Source of the DNA: Pseudomonas sp. KK4 | GTDB taxonomy: Bacteria; Pseudomonadota; Gammaproteobacteria; Pseudomonadales; Pseudomonadaceae | NCBI RefSeq assembly: GCF_001984065.1 | Contig: NZ_LYVP01000023.1 | Span: 1-64,000, forward strand | Direction: 5' to 3' | DNA: 64,000 nucleotides | In this document: one piece after another, positions 55,708 to 64,000 of the stretch | Layout: each line of letters begins with the position of its first letter | Position numbering within the stretch: the stretch's first letter is position 1 | The notes under the pieces: model-generated | The model's input: only the letters and a program-made list of their open reading frames with translations | Databases searched by the model: none | Told to the model about the DNA's origin: nothing | Translations under genes and position numbers: made by a program

Positions 55708-57561
55708 CTAATAGTGATACCACTTCACCTCAAGCATCACTTCGTTCTCCGGTGAAGCCAGGTGGCTGAATTCGCGCTGGGCGCTCAGGCGCAGGCCCAG
55801 GTTGCGCGACAATTCCCACTGCTGATTCAGGCTTAAGCTGCGGCGCACTTCGCCATTGGTGAAAAAATCACCCTTGGTTTCCAGGCTGAAATTGCCCAGG
55901 GGGTTTTTCCATAGCAGTCCAGTTGTGAAGCCCGCCGCCGGTGCGATAAAACCGGCGAAGTCATTGTTGTGTTCCACGCGCACGGTGCCCAGGGCAAAGC
56001 CCAGCAGGTCATCGGCCAATTGCCAGGTACCGCCGGCACCGCCATTGACGTGGCTGACCAGGTTTTCATCGTCATGTTTGCCCGGCACCCGCTCCAGGCC
56101 CCCGGTGACTTGCCAGGATAGCGGTTGCAACAGCTCATTGCGCGGGGTCAGGGAACGAATGGTCGCCAGGTCCAGTTGCTGCACCTGCCAGTCGTTGCCT
56201 TCGTACTGGCGCAGTTTCAGCTGCAGGATTTCGATCTGAGCGCCGAGGGGGAAACTCTCGGAATTGTCGTTGAGGTCGTGATAGGCCATGCGCAGGCCAT
56301 ATTCGCCAAAGGCGCGATCGCCGCGGGTGCCGATGCCGACCTGCCAGGTGCGGGATTCATGGCCATCTTCGGGCAGGCCCGGTTGCGGGATGTCCAGCTC
56401 CGGCGCCGGGTTCTGGTTGATTGCCCTCAGCAGTTCGAAGCTGCGCTGGGCTCGCGCAGGGTCTCGCTCCTGGCCGTTGGCGCGGTAGCGCTCCAGGCGA
56501 TAGGCGGCATCGATGATCAGCGCCTGGCGATCCCGGGGTTGCGCCTTGAATGCCGGGGTTTGCAATTGCTTCTGGTCGGCACTGACTTTCAGTACCCATT
56601 GCTGTTCTTCGTCACTCAGCGGCTCGGCGCGGCTCAGCAATTCCCGTTCACGGGAAGGGCGGTACTGGATCGACTCCACCAGCCCGGCCTCTTTCACCGC
56701 TTTTACGGTGTCGGTGGGAATGGCGGTCAGCGGGAATTGTTCGGTCAGGCGCAGGCTCGGACGCGCCACTTGCAACAACTCCAACAGTCGGTAGGAGCAG
56801 TTTTCGTCGAAGAAGAAGTAGTCGAACTGGATCTGCTTGAGCTCCCAGACATGTTCGACCATGCGCGCGGTTTCGGCCTGGGTCAGGTTCAGGCGGTATT
56901 CCCACAAATCGCGGTTTTCCAGGCTGCGGTATTCCGAGAGTTTTTCCTGGTAGGGCACCAGCGCAAACAGCCCCGGATAGCCGCCCATCAGGCCTTTCCA
57001 GGCGTAGAGAATGCTGTTGTCCGAGCCTTCGATGTAGGCGCCGAAGTTGATGGCGTAGCTGAGCAGGGAAGTCTTGTCGCTTTGTACGTCCGCCTGATCG
57101 ATGCGCAGCAAGGTGTGGCCGAACATCGAGGACGGGCTGTTGAGATAGGCCGCCGGGAAAATCATCACCGCACTATGGGGCGAGACGTCCTTGAACCACT
57201 GCTTGAACTCAGCACAGTCCGGTGCCGGCAGATCGTTCAGGTTGAGCTGTGCCTTGAGCCAGCGGGTACGGGCCGGGTAGACGCATTGGGCATGTCGCTC
57301 GCCGGCACTGGCCGGGGCGTACAGCGCCTGCACGGTGGCGGCCAGTTCATGGTCAGGGTGTTCGTTGCCGTCGGGCGCCAGGAAGAACTTCCTGTCGCTG
57401 ACATAGCTGCGCCAGCCGCCGAGTTTGGCGGTTTCGTAATGACCCAGGGAGATCCAGAAGGGATCATTGGCCAATTGCTGCAAACGATGATGGTCGATAA
57501 GTGGCGCGGCGGACAGCGGGGCGCAGACACAGAGCGCCAGCCAGGCAAGGCGTTTGAGCAT
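55708..57561 (-). CDS. DUF4105 (Lnb-like) periplasmic/outer-membrane protein
   Basis: 617 residues from ATG 57561 (MLKRLAWLALCVCAPLSA, signal peptide). A TTG three codons upstream is possible but less likely. The central part contains the DUF4105 papain/NlpC-like elements (MFGHTLLRIDQ with His, and FFFDENCSYRLLELL with Cys about residue 247). The C-terminal half alternates short polar and aromatic strands and ends WYHY, the pattern of an outer-membrane beta-barrel. It may cleave an amide or ester bond in the envelope. It lies downstream of the DUF3015 gene and before the lipoprotein on the same strand. Confidence 0.82.
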   Translation of the reverse strand: MLKRLAWLALCVCAPLSAAPLIDHHRLQQLANDPFWISLGHYETAKLGGWRSYVSDRKFFLAPDGNEHPDHELAATVQALYAPASAGERHAQCVYPARTRWLKAQLNLNDLPAPDCAEFKQWFKDVSPHSAVMIFPAAYLNSPSSMFGHTLLRIDQADVQSDKTSLLSYAINFGAYIEGSDNSILYAWKGLMGGYPGLFALVPYQEKLSEYRSLENRDLWEYRLNLTQAETARMVEHVWELKQIQFDYFFFDENCSYRLLELLQVARPSLRLTEQFPLTAIPTDTVKAVKEAGLVESIQYRPSRERELLSRAEPLSDEEQQWVLKVSADQKQLQTPAFKAQPRDRQALIIDAAYRLERYRANGQERDPARAQRSFELLRAINQNPAPELDIPQPGLPEDGHESRTWQVGIGTRGDRAFGEYGLRMAYHDLNDNSESFPLGAQIEILQLKLRQYEGNDWQVQQLDLATIRSLTPRNELLQPLSWQVTGGLERVPGKHDDENLVSHVNGGAGGTWQLADDLLGFALGTVRVEHNNDFAGFIAPAAGFTTGLLWKNPLGNFSLETKGDFFTNGEVRRSLSLNQQWELSRNLGLRLSAQREFSHLASPENEVMLEVKWYHY

Positions 57562-57622
57562 AGTCGGCAACTTGAACAGGAAATAAACAAAGACCCAAGG
57601 AGGGGCAGGTCCAAAAAATAAA

Positions 57623-57644
57623 CCCGCTTCCCGGAAGAAGCGGG
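57623..57644 (-). terminator. intrinsic terminator of the DUF3015 gene
   Basis: CCCGCTTC-CCGGAA-GAAGCGGG with a TTTATTTTTT tract on the minus strand. It lies just downstream of the DUF3015 stop and separates it from the DUF4105 gene. Confidence 0.85.
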
Positions 57645-57656
57645 GTGCATCCGAGC

Positions 57657-58145
57657 TTAAGCTTGAGTGGCGTACTTGGCCAGACGAGGATCGTTCTTCA
57701 GTACGGCCAGGGTGTTGGTATGCACATCTTCGGCAGTCACGTCAGCTTTGCTGAAGATCTGCTGGAAGTGCTCGTGAGTGACGGCGGCGAAGTGCGCACG
57801 GTCTTCCGGCGCCACGCCCAGTACCACGGCATAGGTAGTCAGCGCTTCGCCGTTACCTTTGGCCATGTCTTCGGACAGCTCGTTCATCATGCCATTCATG
57901 GCAAACCAGGATTTGCCGCCATAGGTCAGCGACGCATTGGTGGAGCAACCGTTGGTGCCGGACGTCATACCGAAAGTTGCGTTACCGGAGGTGCCGTTGG
58001 TGGTCGATGCCAGGAAGTGAGCCGGAGTACCACGCTGACCTTCGAACAGCATGTTGCCCCAACCGCAATCCGGGCCGCCTGGGGCCTGAGCCATGGCGTT
58101 AAGGGATGCGACGGTGAAGAGAGTACCGAGAAGAATCCGTTTCAT
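57657..58145 (-). CDS. DUF3015-domain secreted protein
   Basis: 162 residues with a signal peptide (MKRILLGTLFTVASLNAMAQ). The mature part starts APGGPDCGWGNMLFEGQRG and has the NGTSGNATFGMTSGTNGCSTNA stretch across about residues 49-70, typical of DUF3015. Two cysteines may form a disulfide. The function is unknown; the family is periplasmic in pseudomonads. It lies upstream of the DUF4105 gene, but a terminator between them argues for mostly separate expression. Confidence 0.88.
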   Translation of the reverse strand: MKRILLGTLFTVASLNAMAQAPGGPDCGWGNMLFEGQRGTPAHFLASTTNGTSGNATFGMTSGTNGCSTNASLTYGGKSWFAMNGMMNELSEDMAKGNGEALTTYAVVLGVAPEDRAHFAAVTHEHFQQIFSKADVTAEDVHTNTLAVLKNDPRLAKYATQA

Positions 58146-58423
58146 AGCTTTGTTCTCTTTATGTGCGTACCAATGGACAAGGGGTGTGACGCCGTTGCGG
58201 CGCCAGTTGGGCCGGTTATTAGTCCAGCCGCGCAGTTTGGAGTTTAGGCACGTTCCCGGGGTTCCGTGATTTTTTGCAAAACATTCGTTGAAAACTGCGA
58301 TTCAGTACCCCTCTGCTGCGCAGTTTCGAGTTGTCTATGCTTTGGCCTGAGGCGCTCCTTGCCAGTCAGGCACAGGCAGCGCCAGAATGCCGCTATCTGC
58401 CCCGCCTGATGTAAGGAAGCCCG

Positions 58424-60862
58424 ATGCCTGATCCTGTTGCTGCCAGCTTGCGTCTAGCGCCCGAAGCGCTGACCCGTCCGTTTTCCGCTGAACAGTTCAG
58501 CTTCTCTACCACCAATGATCTGGAGCCCTTTCGCGGTGTGCTTGGCCAGGAACGCGCGGTCGAAGCCTTGCAGTTCGGTGTGGCCATGCCACGCCCCGGT
58601 TACAACGTATTCGTCATGGGTGAACCCGGCACCGGTCGGTTTTCGTTCGTCAAACGCTATTTGAAGGCCGAAGGCAAACGCCTGCAGACCCCGGCGGACT
58701 GGGTCTACGTCAACAATTTCGATGAGCCGCGCGAGCCCCGTGCACTGGAGTTGCCGTCGGGCACTGCCGGCGCCTTCATCGGCGATATCAACGGTTTGAT
58801 CGACAACCTGCTGGCGACCTTCCCGGCGGTGTTCGAGCACCCGTCCTACCAACAGAAGAAAAGCGCCATCGACCGGGCCTTCAACCAGCGTTACGACAAG
58901 GCCCTGGACGTGATCGAGCGTCTGGCCCTGGAGAAAGACGTCGCGCTCTACCGCGACAGCAGCAACATCGCCTTCACCCCGATGCTCGAGGGCAAGGCGC
59001 TGGACGAGGCGGAATTTGCCCAGTTGCCGGAAGCCGAGCGCGAGCGTTTCCACGAAGACATTTCTGCCCTGGAAGAGCGGTTGAACGAGGAACTCGCCAG
59101 CCTGCCGCAATGGAAGCGTGAATCGAGCAATCAACTGCGCCATCTCAACGAAGAAACCATCACCCTGGCCTTGCAGCCATTGCTGTCGCCGTTGTCGGAG
59201 AAATACGCCGAGAACGCCGCGGTGTGCGGTTACCTGCAAGCCATGCAGGTCTACCTGCTCAAAACCGTGGTCGAGCAATTGGTGGACGACAGCAAGACCG
59301 ACGCCGTCGCCCGCAAACTGCTGGAAGAGCAATACGCGCCAAGCCTGGTGGTCGGTCATTCGGCCAGCGGCGGCGCGCCGGTGGTGTTCGAGCCGCACCC
59401 GACCTACGAAAACCTGTTCGGCCGCATCGAATACAGCACCGACCAGGGCGCGCTGTACACCACCTATCGCCAGTTGCGTCCGGGTGCCCTGCACCGGGCC
59501 AACGGTGGTTTCCTGATTCTCGAAGCGGAGAAAATGCTCGGCGAGCCGTTCGTGTGGGACGCCCTGAAACGCGCCCTGCAATCGCGCAAGCTGAAGATGG
59601 AGTCGCCCCTGGGCGAAATGGGCCGTTTCGCCACCGTGACCCTGACCCCCCAGCACATTCCGCTGCAGGTCAAAGTCATCATCATCGGTGCCCGTTCGCT
59701 CTACTACACGCTGCAGGACCTGGATCCGGACTTCCAGGAGATGTTCCGCGTCCTGGTGGATTTCGACGAAGACATCCCGATGGTCGACGAAAGCCTGGAG
59801 CAATTTGCCCAACTGCTCAAAACCCGTACGTCCGAGGAAGGCATGGCACCGCTGACCGCCGATGCGGTGGCGCGCCTGGCGACCTACAGTGCGCGGCTGG
59901 CCGAGCACCAAGGGCGTTTGTCAGCGCGAATCGGCGATCTGTTCCAACTGGTCAGCGAGGCGGACTTTATCCGCCATCTGGCCGGCGATGAAATGACCGA
60001 CGCCGGCCACATCGAGCGTGCGCTCAAGGCCAAGGCCACCCGCACCGGGCGCGTGTCGGCGCGGATTCTCGACGACATGCTGGCGGGGATCATCCTGATC
60101 GACACCGCAGGCGCCGCCGTCGGCAAGTGCAACGGCCTGACGGTGCTGGAAGTCGGCGATTCGGCCTTCGGTGTGCCGGCGCGGATTTCCGCCACGGTGT
60201 ACCCGGGCGGCAGCGGCATCGTCGACATCGAACGCGAGGTCAACCTCGGCCAACCGATCCACTCCAAGGGCGTGATGATCCTCACCGGGTACCTGGGCAG
60301 CCGTTACGCACAGGAATTCCCGTTGGCGATCTCGGCGAGTATTGCCCTGGAGCAGTCCTACGGTTATGTGGATGGTGACAGTGCGTCCCTGGGCGAGGCG
60401 TGCACGCTGATTTCGGCGCTGTCGAAAACCCCGCTCAAGCAGTGTTTCGCCATCACCGGTTCGATCAACCAGTTCGGTGAGGTGCAGGCGGTGGGCGGGG
60501 TCAACGAGAAAATCGAAGGCTTCTTCCGTCTCTGCGAGGCCCGCGGGCTGACCGGCGAGCAGGGAGCGATCATTCCTCAGGCCAACGTGGCCACGCTGAT
60601 GCTCGACGAGAAAGTGTTGTCGGCGGTGCGCGCCGGGCAGTTCCATGTGTACGCGGTGCGTCAGGCCGACGAGGCGCTGAGCCTGTTGGTCGGCGAGCCG
60701 GCGGGCGAGCCGGATGAGAACGGCGAGTTCCCGGAAGGCAGCGTCAATGCGCGGGTGGTCGAGCGGTTGCGGGTCATTGCCGAGATGATCAGCGAGGACG
60801 ATCTGAAAGAGGCGGAGAAGGAACTGGCGGTCGAGGAACTGGCGGAGGTCAAGCCGGCCTAA
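58424..60862 (+). CDS. Lon-like ATP-dependent protease (LonH/YcbZ-like), AAA plus protease domain
   Basis: 812 residues. An N-terminal AAA-like region has FVMGEPGTGRFSFVKRYL, in which the Walker A Lys is replaced by Arg (GEPGTGRFS). The C-terminal Lon protease domain has the catalytic Ser in GDSASLGEA (about residue 650) and the Lys in GGVNEKIEGF (about 693), both intact. The YcbZ/LonH group is known to have unusual AAA motifs. It probably degrades misfolded or regulatory proteins, possibly in a heat-induced manner. The start ATG 58424 follows GTAAGGAAG. A REPIN follows the stop. Confidence 0.87.
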   Translation: MPDPVAASLRLAPEALTRPFSAEQFSFSTTNDLEPFRGVLGQERAVEALQFGVAMPRPGYNVFVMGEPGTGRFSFVKRYLKAEGKRLQTPADWVYVNNFDEPREPRALELPSGTAGAFIGDINGLIDNLLATFPAVFEHPSYQQKKSAIDRAFNQRYDKALDVIERLALEKDVALYRDSSNIAFTPMLEGKALDEAEFAQLPEAERERFHEDISALEERLNEELASLPQWKRESSNQLRHLNEETITLALQPLLSPLSEKYAENAAVCGYLQAMQVYLLKTVVEQLVDDSKTDAVARKLLEEQYAPSLVVGHSASGGAPVVFEPHPTYENLFGRIEYSTDQGALYTTYRQLRPGALHRANGGFLILEAEKMLGEPFVWDALKRALQSRKLKMESPLGEMGRFATVTLTPQHIPLQVKVIIIGARSLYYTLQDLDPDFQEMFRVLVDFDEDIPMVDESLEQFAQLLKTRTSEEGMAPLTADAVARLATYSARLAEHQGRLSARIGDLFQLVSEADFIRHLAGDEMTDAGHIERALKAKATRTGRVSARILDDMLAGIILIDTAGAAVGKCNGLTVLEVGDSAFGVPARISATVYPGGSGIVDIEREVNLGQPIHSKGVMILTGYLGSRYAQEFPLAISASIALEQSYGYVDGDSASLGEACTLISALSKTPLKQCFAITGSINQFGEVQAVGGVNEKIEGFFRLCEARGLTGEQGAIIPQANVATLMLDEKVLSAVRAGQFHVYAVRQADEALSLLVGEPAGEPDENGEFPEGSVNARVVERLRVIAEMISEDDLKEAEKELAVEELAEVKPA

Positions 60863-60876
60863 TTTCGCTGATCCAT

Positions 60877-60966
60877 TGTGGGAGCGGGCTTGCTCGCGAA
60901 AACGGACTGACATTCAACATTTTTGTTGTCTGACACGCCGCTTTCGCGAGCAAGCCCGCTCCCACA
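60877..60966. repeat. REPIN
   Basis: A standard doublet (TGTGGGAGCGGGCTTGCTCG and complement) with the loop ACATTCAACATTTTTGTTG. It sits in the 303-nt gap after the Lon-like gene. The remaining 60967-61165 shows no gene and should hold the promoter of the 113-residue protein. Confidence 0.9.
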
Positions 60967-61165
60967 TTTGCTTGTGTAAACCGGTCCAAAGCGCCATCAC
61001 TCTGGCGTCAATATTCACACAATGACCGCTCGGCGCCTTCTGGTATCGAAAAGCCTGCATCGCGCGCTTTTCTTCTATTCTCTGCTCAGGGATAGGGACA
61101 GCAATCACTGGATCGAAACAGCCCCCCGCGGAGGCTGAATACCGGATTTACCGAGGGTCGCCGCC

Positions 61166-61507
61166 ATGTCGCGCAACCTTTGCCTCACCCGTCAGTGCCT
61201 GGGCCTTGTGACCCGAATCGAATGCGCCATCAAGCCGTTGGCCGGCGATACCGGCATGTGGACCTTGCTCTTCGCCGCCGGAATGGCCGGCGAACAACCG
61301 TCAGCCATCAAAGCCCAAGGCCCTTTTCATGGCCCGTTCGTGGCTGAATCCATCCTCGATACCATTGTTGAAAGCCTGACCCTGCACGGGTACGAATTGG
61401 CCGACGATCCGCAGATCTGGTGCCTGCACCTGCAAGCCCAGTTGCGGGAAATCAATGGCGGGCGCTGCCGCAATGTCGGCGGCTTCGAGTTCCGACCTGA
61501 TCATTGA
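61166..61507 (+). CDS. hypothetical protein, 113 residues
   Basis: A soluble protein from ATG 61166 (MSRNLCLTRQCLGLVTRIE) with GAGGGTCGCCGCC upstream. A glycine-rich middle (AAGMAGEQPSAIKAQGPFHGP) precedes a predicted helix (VAESILDTIVESLTLHGYEL) and a C-terminal basic stretch (GGRCRNVGGFEFRPDH). No domain is recognised. Codon usage is normal for the window. It is convergent with the large lipoprotein gene. Confidence 0.65.
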   Translation: MSRNLCLTRQCLGLVTRIECAIKPLAGDTGMWTLLFAAGMAGEQPSAIKAQGPFHGPFVAESILDTIVESLTLHGYELADDPQIWCLHLQAQLREINGGRCRNVGGFEFRPDH

Positions 61508-61513
61508 CCCGCG

Positions 61514-63343
61514 TTACTGGGCCAGTTTGCTCATGTCAGCCTTGTCGAGTTTGACCTCGTAGCCATATTGCACGGTGGCGAGGTCAGTTCGTTGATAGGT
61601 TTCCACCCGCGTCGGCCGCCCGTAGAAATAATGCACAGCGAATAGCGACGGGCCTTCGGTGCTCGCGTCGTGGTTGACTGCCAGGATTTCCTTGAGGTAG
61701 TTGCCGCTGTCGTCCTTGGCATAGAAGCGCCAGTCTTGCTCGGCAAAGGCTTTGAGATCCACCACCAGGGCGTTGTCCTTGAGCTCCAGGCCCTTGGGCA
61801 ACTGGCGGGCGTCGTGGCTCTGTTTGTCGACCGTGGCCAGGAACAGTGGCATGGAGCCCACCACGTAGGCCGGCGATTCCGGGAACAGGTTCAAGTCGTA
61901 AGTGATGGTGCCGCGCAGCGGATCGACCTGGTAGGCCTCTGCCGGCAATTCGATCGGCTCATCCAGTTTGCCTTTGCTGTTCTCGGTGAAAAAGCTCACC
62001 GGGGTTACCCCTGGGTTGAACGAGGTGCCCAGCAGCTCATCGTTGAAGGTTCGCAGGTGACTGAACTCGATTCGCGCGGCGCTCGGGTCGTCCACCGACT
62101 GGCTGATGCTGACGTTCTTTTTCAGTTGATCCTCGGTCAAGGTTGCCCCCTTGAGCCAGATAGGCGCCTGGTCGTCGTACACCGTCACCGACAGGTTCAG
62201 GGGCTGGATGGACTTTTGCGTGGTGTGGCGATCAAAGCGCCGCACCGGCAGGTTCAGGTCCTTGCGGGTGACCGTGACCGTGGAGAAATCCAGCAGGCTG
62301 ACCTCGAGGCTGTCGACCGGGCCATTGAAGTACACCTTCGAGTAGCGGTGGCTTTGTTGTTTCTCAAAGGCGCGCTGTTCTTCATCGAGCTGTTTTTCGA
62401 ACGCCTCGCTCCAGGCCTTCTGTTGCTGCATTTTTGTCAGTTGCCGCTGATAGAACGCCACTTGCGCGGCGGTCTCGTTGATCGAGCCTGAGCGTGAGAG
62501 CAATTGGCCAGTGCTGTCCCGGGCCTGGACGATCAGCGGATTGAGCGGCGTATCGCCGATCTCGGTTGCCTGTGGCGCGCTGTTGTTGAATTCGATTTCC
62601 GCATAGTTGTTGCCCAGTTTCACCAGCGTGACGCTGAGGTTGTCATTGGTGCGTGTCTGGCCTACATCCTTTTTCGTCAGGTCGAAGCTGTAAAGGCGGC
62701 GGGGTGCGATGACCTCGACCTTGCCTTGCAGGCTGACCGGTTGCGGCTGGTTCTTGATGTCGACGTCCAGGCCCTCGATGAACGGGTAGGCCACGGTCAG
62801 GTCGTCGGGGTTGGTCAGGTTGGAACTCGAGGGGCTCAGTTGAATGCCCGGATCGGTTTCCGACCATTCCGGCTGGAACGCGATCACTCGTTTGTTGCTC
62901 AGGGTGACCGACTGCCATTCCAGGCCGTGGGGGAACAGAAAGGTGGCCGGGATGCTGAAATTGAAGGGAAAGACCGGCTGCAGGTCGGTCAGGTAGTCGG
63001 AACTGGATTCCTTGTGCAACACGAACAGACCGTTGATGTAGGTATCGACCAGGGCTTGGGGCGAGGGGTAATGCTTGAGCACGGCCAGGGCGTCTTCACC
63101 GTATTCGGTCACCACCGGCTTGGTGTCGAGCTTGAGTTGCGCCCGTTCGAGCAGCAGCAGCGAGCCACCGAGTTCGGCTACGGCGTCCTTGAGTTTCGGG
63201 TCGGTGATGGCATCCAGGGATTTTTCGAATTGCGCGCTCTTGTCTTCGAGGCTGACCTCGCGTTTCTCATCGTCGGGCGAGCAGCCGCTCAGCAACAGCG
63301 TGAGAAGGATTGCGGCACTGGCCATAGGCAAACGCAGATCCAT
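61514..63343 (-). CDS. large lipoprotein of unknown function
   Basis: 609 residues with a type II signal peptide whose lipobox is LLSGC (Cys at about residue 21), followed by an acidic stretch (SPDDEKREVSLEDK). A coiled-coil-prone segment rich in Gln/Lys (QRQLTKMQQQKAWSEAFEKQ, about 287-306) interrupts an otherwise beta-rich chain. No catalytic motif or named domain is seen. It is probably anchored in the outer or inner membrane facing the periplasm. The gene is convergent with the 113-residue protein and divergent from UPF0114. Confidence 0.7.
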   Translation of the reverse strand: MDLRLPMASAAILLTLLLSGCSPDDEKREVSLEDKSAQFEKSLDAITDPKLKDAVAELGGSLLLLERAQLKLDTKPVVTEYGEDALAVLKHYPSPQALVDTYINGLFVLHKESSSDYLTDLQPVFPFNFSIPATFLFPHGLEWQSVTLSNKRVIAFQPEWSETDPGIQLSPSSSNLTNPDDLTVAYPFIEGLDVDIKNQPQPVSLQGKVEVIAPRRLYSFDLTKKDVGQTRTNDNLSVTLVKLGNNYAEIEFNNSAPQATEIGDTPLNPLIVQARDSTGQLLSRSGSINETAAQVAFYQRQLTKMQQQKAWSEAFEKQLDEEQRAFEKQQSHRYSKVYFNGPVDSLEVSLLDFSTVTVTRKDLNLPVRRFDRHTTQKSIQPLNLSVTVYDDQAPIWLKGATLTEDQLKKNVSISQSVDDPSAARIEFSHLRTFNDELLGTSFNPGVTPVSFFTENSKGKLDEPIELPAEAYQVDPLRGTITYDLNLFPESPAYVVGSMPLFLATVDKQSHDARQLPKGLELKDNALVVDLKAFAEQDWRFYAKDDSGNYLKEILAVNHDASTEGPSLFAVHYFYGRPTRVETYQRTDLATVQYGYEVKLDKADMSKLAQ

Positions 63344-63512
63344 TTCCAGTCTTCCTGTCCGATATCACTGAGACGTCAATGGTTTGGACACTAGCAGAAA
63401 AATTTCGACACACACGCGCAGGTGGCGGATTTACCAACGGTTTATGGCGGCTTCTGGGGATCGTCGGGCGGCTGGTATACTCGCGCCATTTTCAGACCAC
63501 CTGTGAGATCCA

Positions 63513-64000
63513 ATGGAACGCTTTATCGAAAACGCAATGTACGCCTCCCGCTGGCTGCTGGCGCCGATTTACTTCGGCCTCTCCCTCGGGCTGCTGGCCT
63601 TGGCGCTGAAATTCTTCCAGGAAGTGTTCCACGTTATCCCCAACGTCTTTTCGATGGCCGAATCGGACCTGATCCTGGTGTTGCTGTCGTTGATCGACAT
63701 GGCGCTGGTGGGCGGCTTGCTGGTGATGGTGATGATTTCCGGTTACGAGAACTTCGTGTCTCAGTTGGACATCGACGACACCAAGGAAAAGCTCAACTGG
63801 CTGGGCACCATGGACTCGTCTTCGCTGAAGATGAAGGTAGCGGCGTCCATCGTGGCGATTTCCTCCATCCACCTGCTACGCATCTTCATGGACGCCAAGA
63901 ACGTCGATCCCGAGCATTTGAAGTGGTACGTGATCATTCACATGACGTTCGTGGTGTCGGCGTTTGCCATGGGGTATCTGGATAAGCTGACCAAGCACTG
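63513..64000 (+). CDS. UPF0114 (YqhA-like) membrane protein, 3' end at the window edge
   Basis: 162 codons are present from ATG 63513 ([20 protein letters not shown]); the window ends in TG, evidently the first two bases of the TGA stop, so only one base is missing. Four hydrophobic segments are predicted. The conserved [38 protein letters not shown] and [22 protein letters not shown] stretches identify TIGR00645/UPF0114. The function is unknown. Confidence 0.93.
   Translation, partial: MERFIENAMYASRWLLAPIYFGLSLGLLALALKFFQEVFHVIPNVFSMAESDLILVLLSLIDMALVGGLLVMVMISGYENFVSQLDIDDTKEKLNWLGTMDSSSLKMKVAASIVAISSIHLLRIFMDAKNVDPEHLKWYVIIHMTFVVSAFAMGYLDKLTKH

Overview
The window is chromosomal DNA of a Pseudomonas, most likely of the P. 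fluorescens group. The basis is the high GC with strongly G/C-ending codons, the dense scatter of P. fluorescens-type REP doublets (REPINs with the arm core GGGAGCGGGCTTGCTCGCGA), and recognisable pseudomonad gene content (quiC, cioAB, fpr-mscL-radA-PilZ-cstA, glyA-morA). No rRNA, tRNA, CRISPR array, insertion sequence or prophage was found. The window starts in a gap and ends one base short of the stop codon of a UPF0114 gene.

Layout. 1-2.3 kb: a NYN-domain protein and a DEDDh exonuclease in tandem, then a structured RNA leader in front of a BRO-N gene that looks frameshifted. 2.4-13.5 kb: housekeeping and accessory genes (EamA permease, rhlE, a YhiN-type flavoprotein, an HDAC-family amidohydrolase, GNAT, tesB, a HAD phosphatase, a secreted alpha/beta hydrolase and two tandem ypfJ-type metallopeptidases). 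12.6-18.1 kb: an uncharacterised catabolic cluster around an IclR regulator, with a KstD/flavocytochrome-c-like flavoprotein plus an aldo-keto reductase on one side and a TIM-barrel isomerase plus an EamA permease on the other. 18.2-23.9 kb: a quinate/shikimate catabolic locus (MFS permease, quiC dehydroshikimate dehydratase fused to an HPPD-like domain, TetR regulator, shikimate dehydrogenase, aroQ). 24-31.4 kb: LysR, a tautomerase, a DUF4160/DUF2442 two-gene module lying between two copies of one terminator, trmA, a purine permease, a small secreted protein, a DJ-1 family protein without its cysteine, and an MFS exporter. 31.6-34.6 kb: the cyanide-insensitive oxidase operon cioAB with a DUF2474 small protein, preceded by a perfect ANR box. 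34.6-51 kb: rlmG, a LuxR solo, then a block whose order (fpr, mscL, radA, PilZ, cstA, ybdD-like, GTPase, glyA, morA) matches my recollection of the P. aeruginosa PA4615-PA4601 region, interrupted by a pair of unknown paralogues. 51-64 kb: ettA, gdhA, a GreA/B-like factor, envelope proteins of unknown role, a Lon-like protease, a large lipoprotein and UPF0114.

How the genes work together. In the quinate locus AroQ makes dehydroshikimate from dehydroquinate, the shikimate dehydrogenase makes it from shikimate, and QuiC converts it to protocatechuate. A 20-bp sequence conserved at 17 positions occurs both between quiC and the divergent permease and upstream of aroQ, which suggests one local repressor (probably the TetR protein) controls all arms. 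The IclR cluster similarly carries TTGGAA-N6-TTCYRA palindromes before both divergent arms. The cstA start codon is flanked by two AANAANAA motifs, pointing to Hfq/Crc catabolite repression. MorA (diguanylate cyclase/phosphodiesterase) and the PilZ protein (MapZ-like) give the window a c-di-GMP theme.

The least explained items are the three-way-junction RNA leader with its frameshifted BRO-N gene, the DUF4160/DUF2442 module framed by 38-bp terminator repeats, the unknown paralogue pair before glyA, the cysteine-less DJ-1 protein and the function of the IclR cluster.
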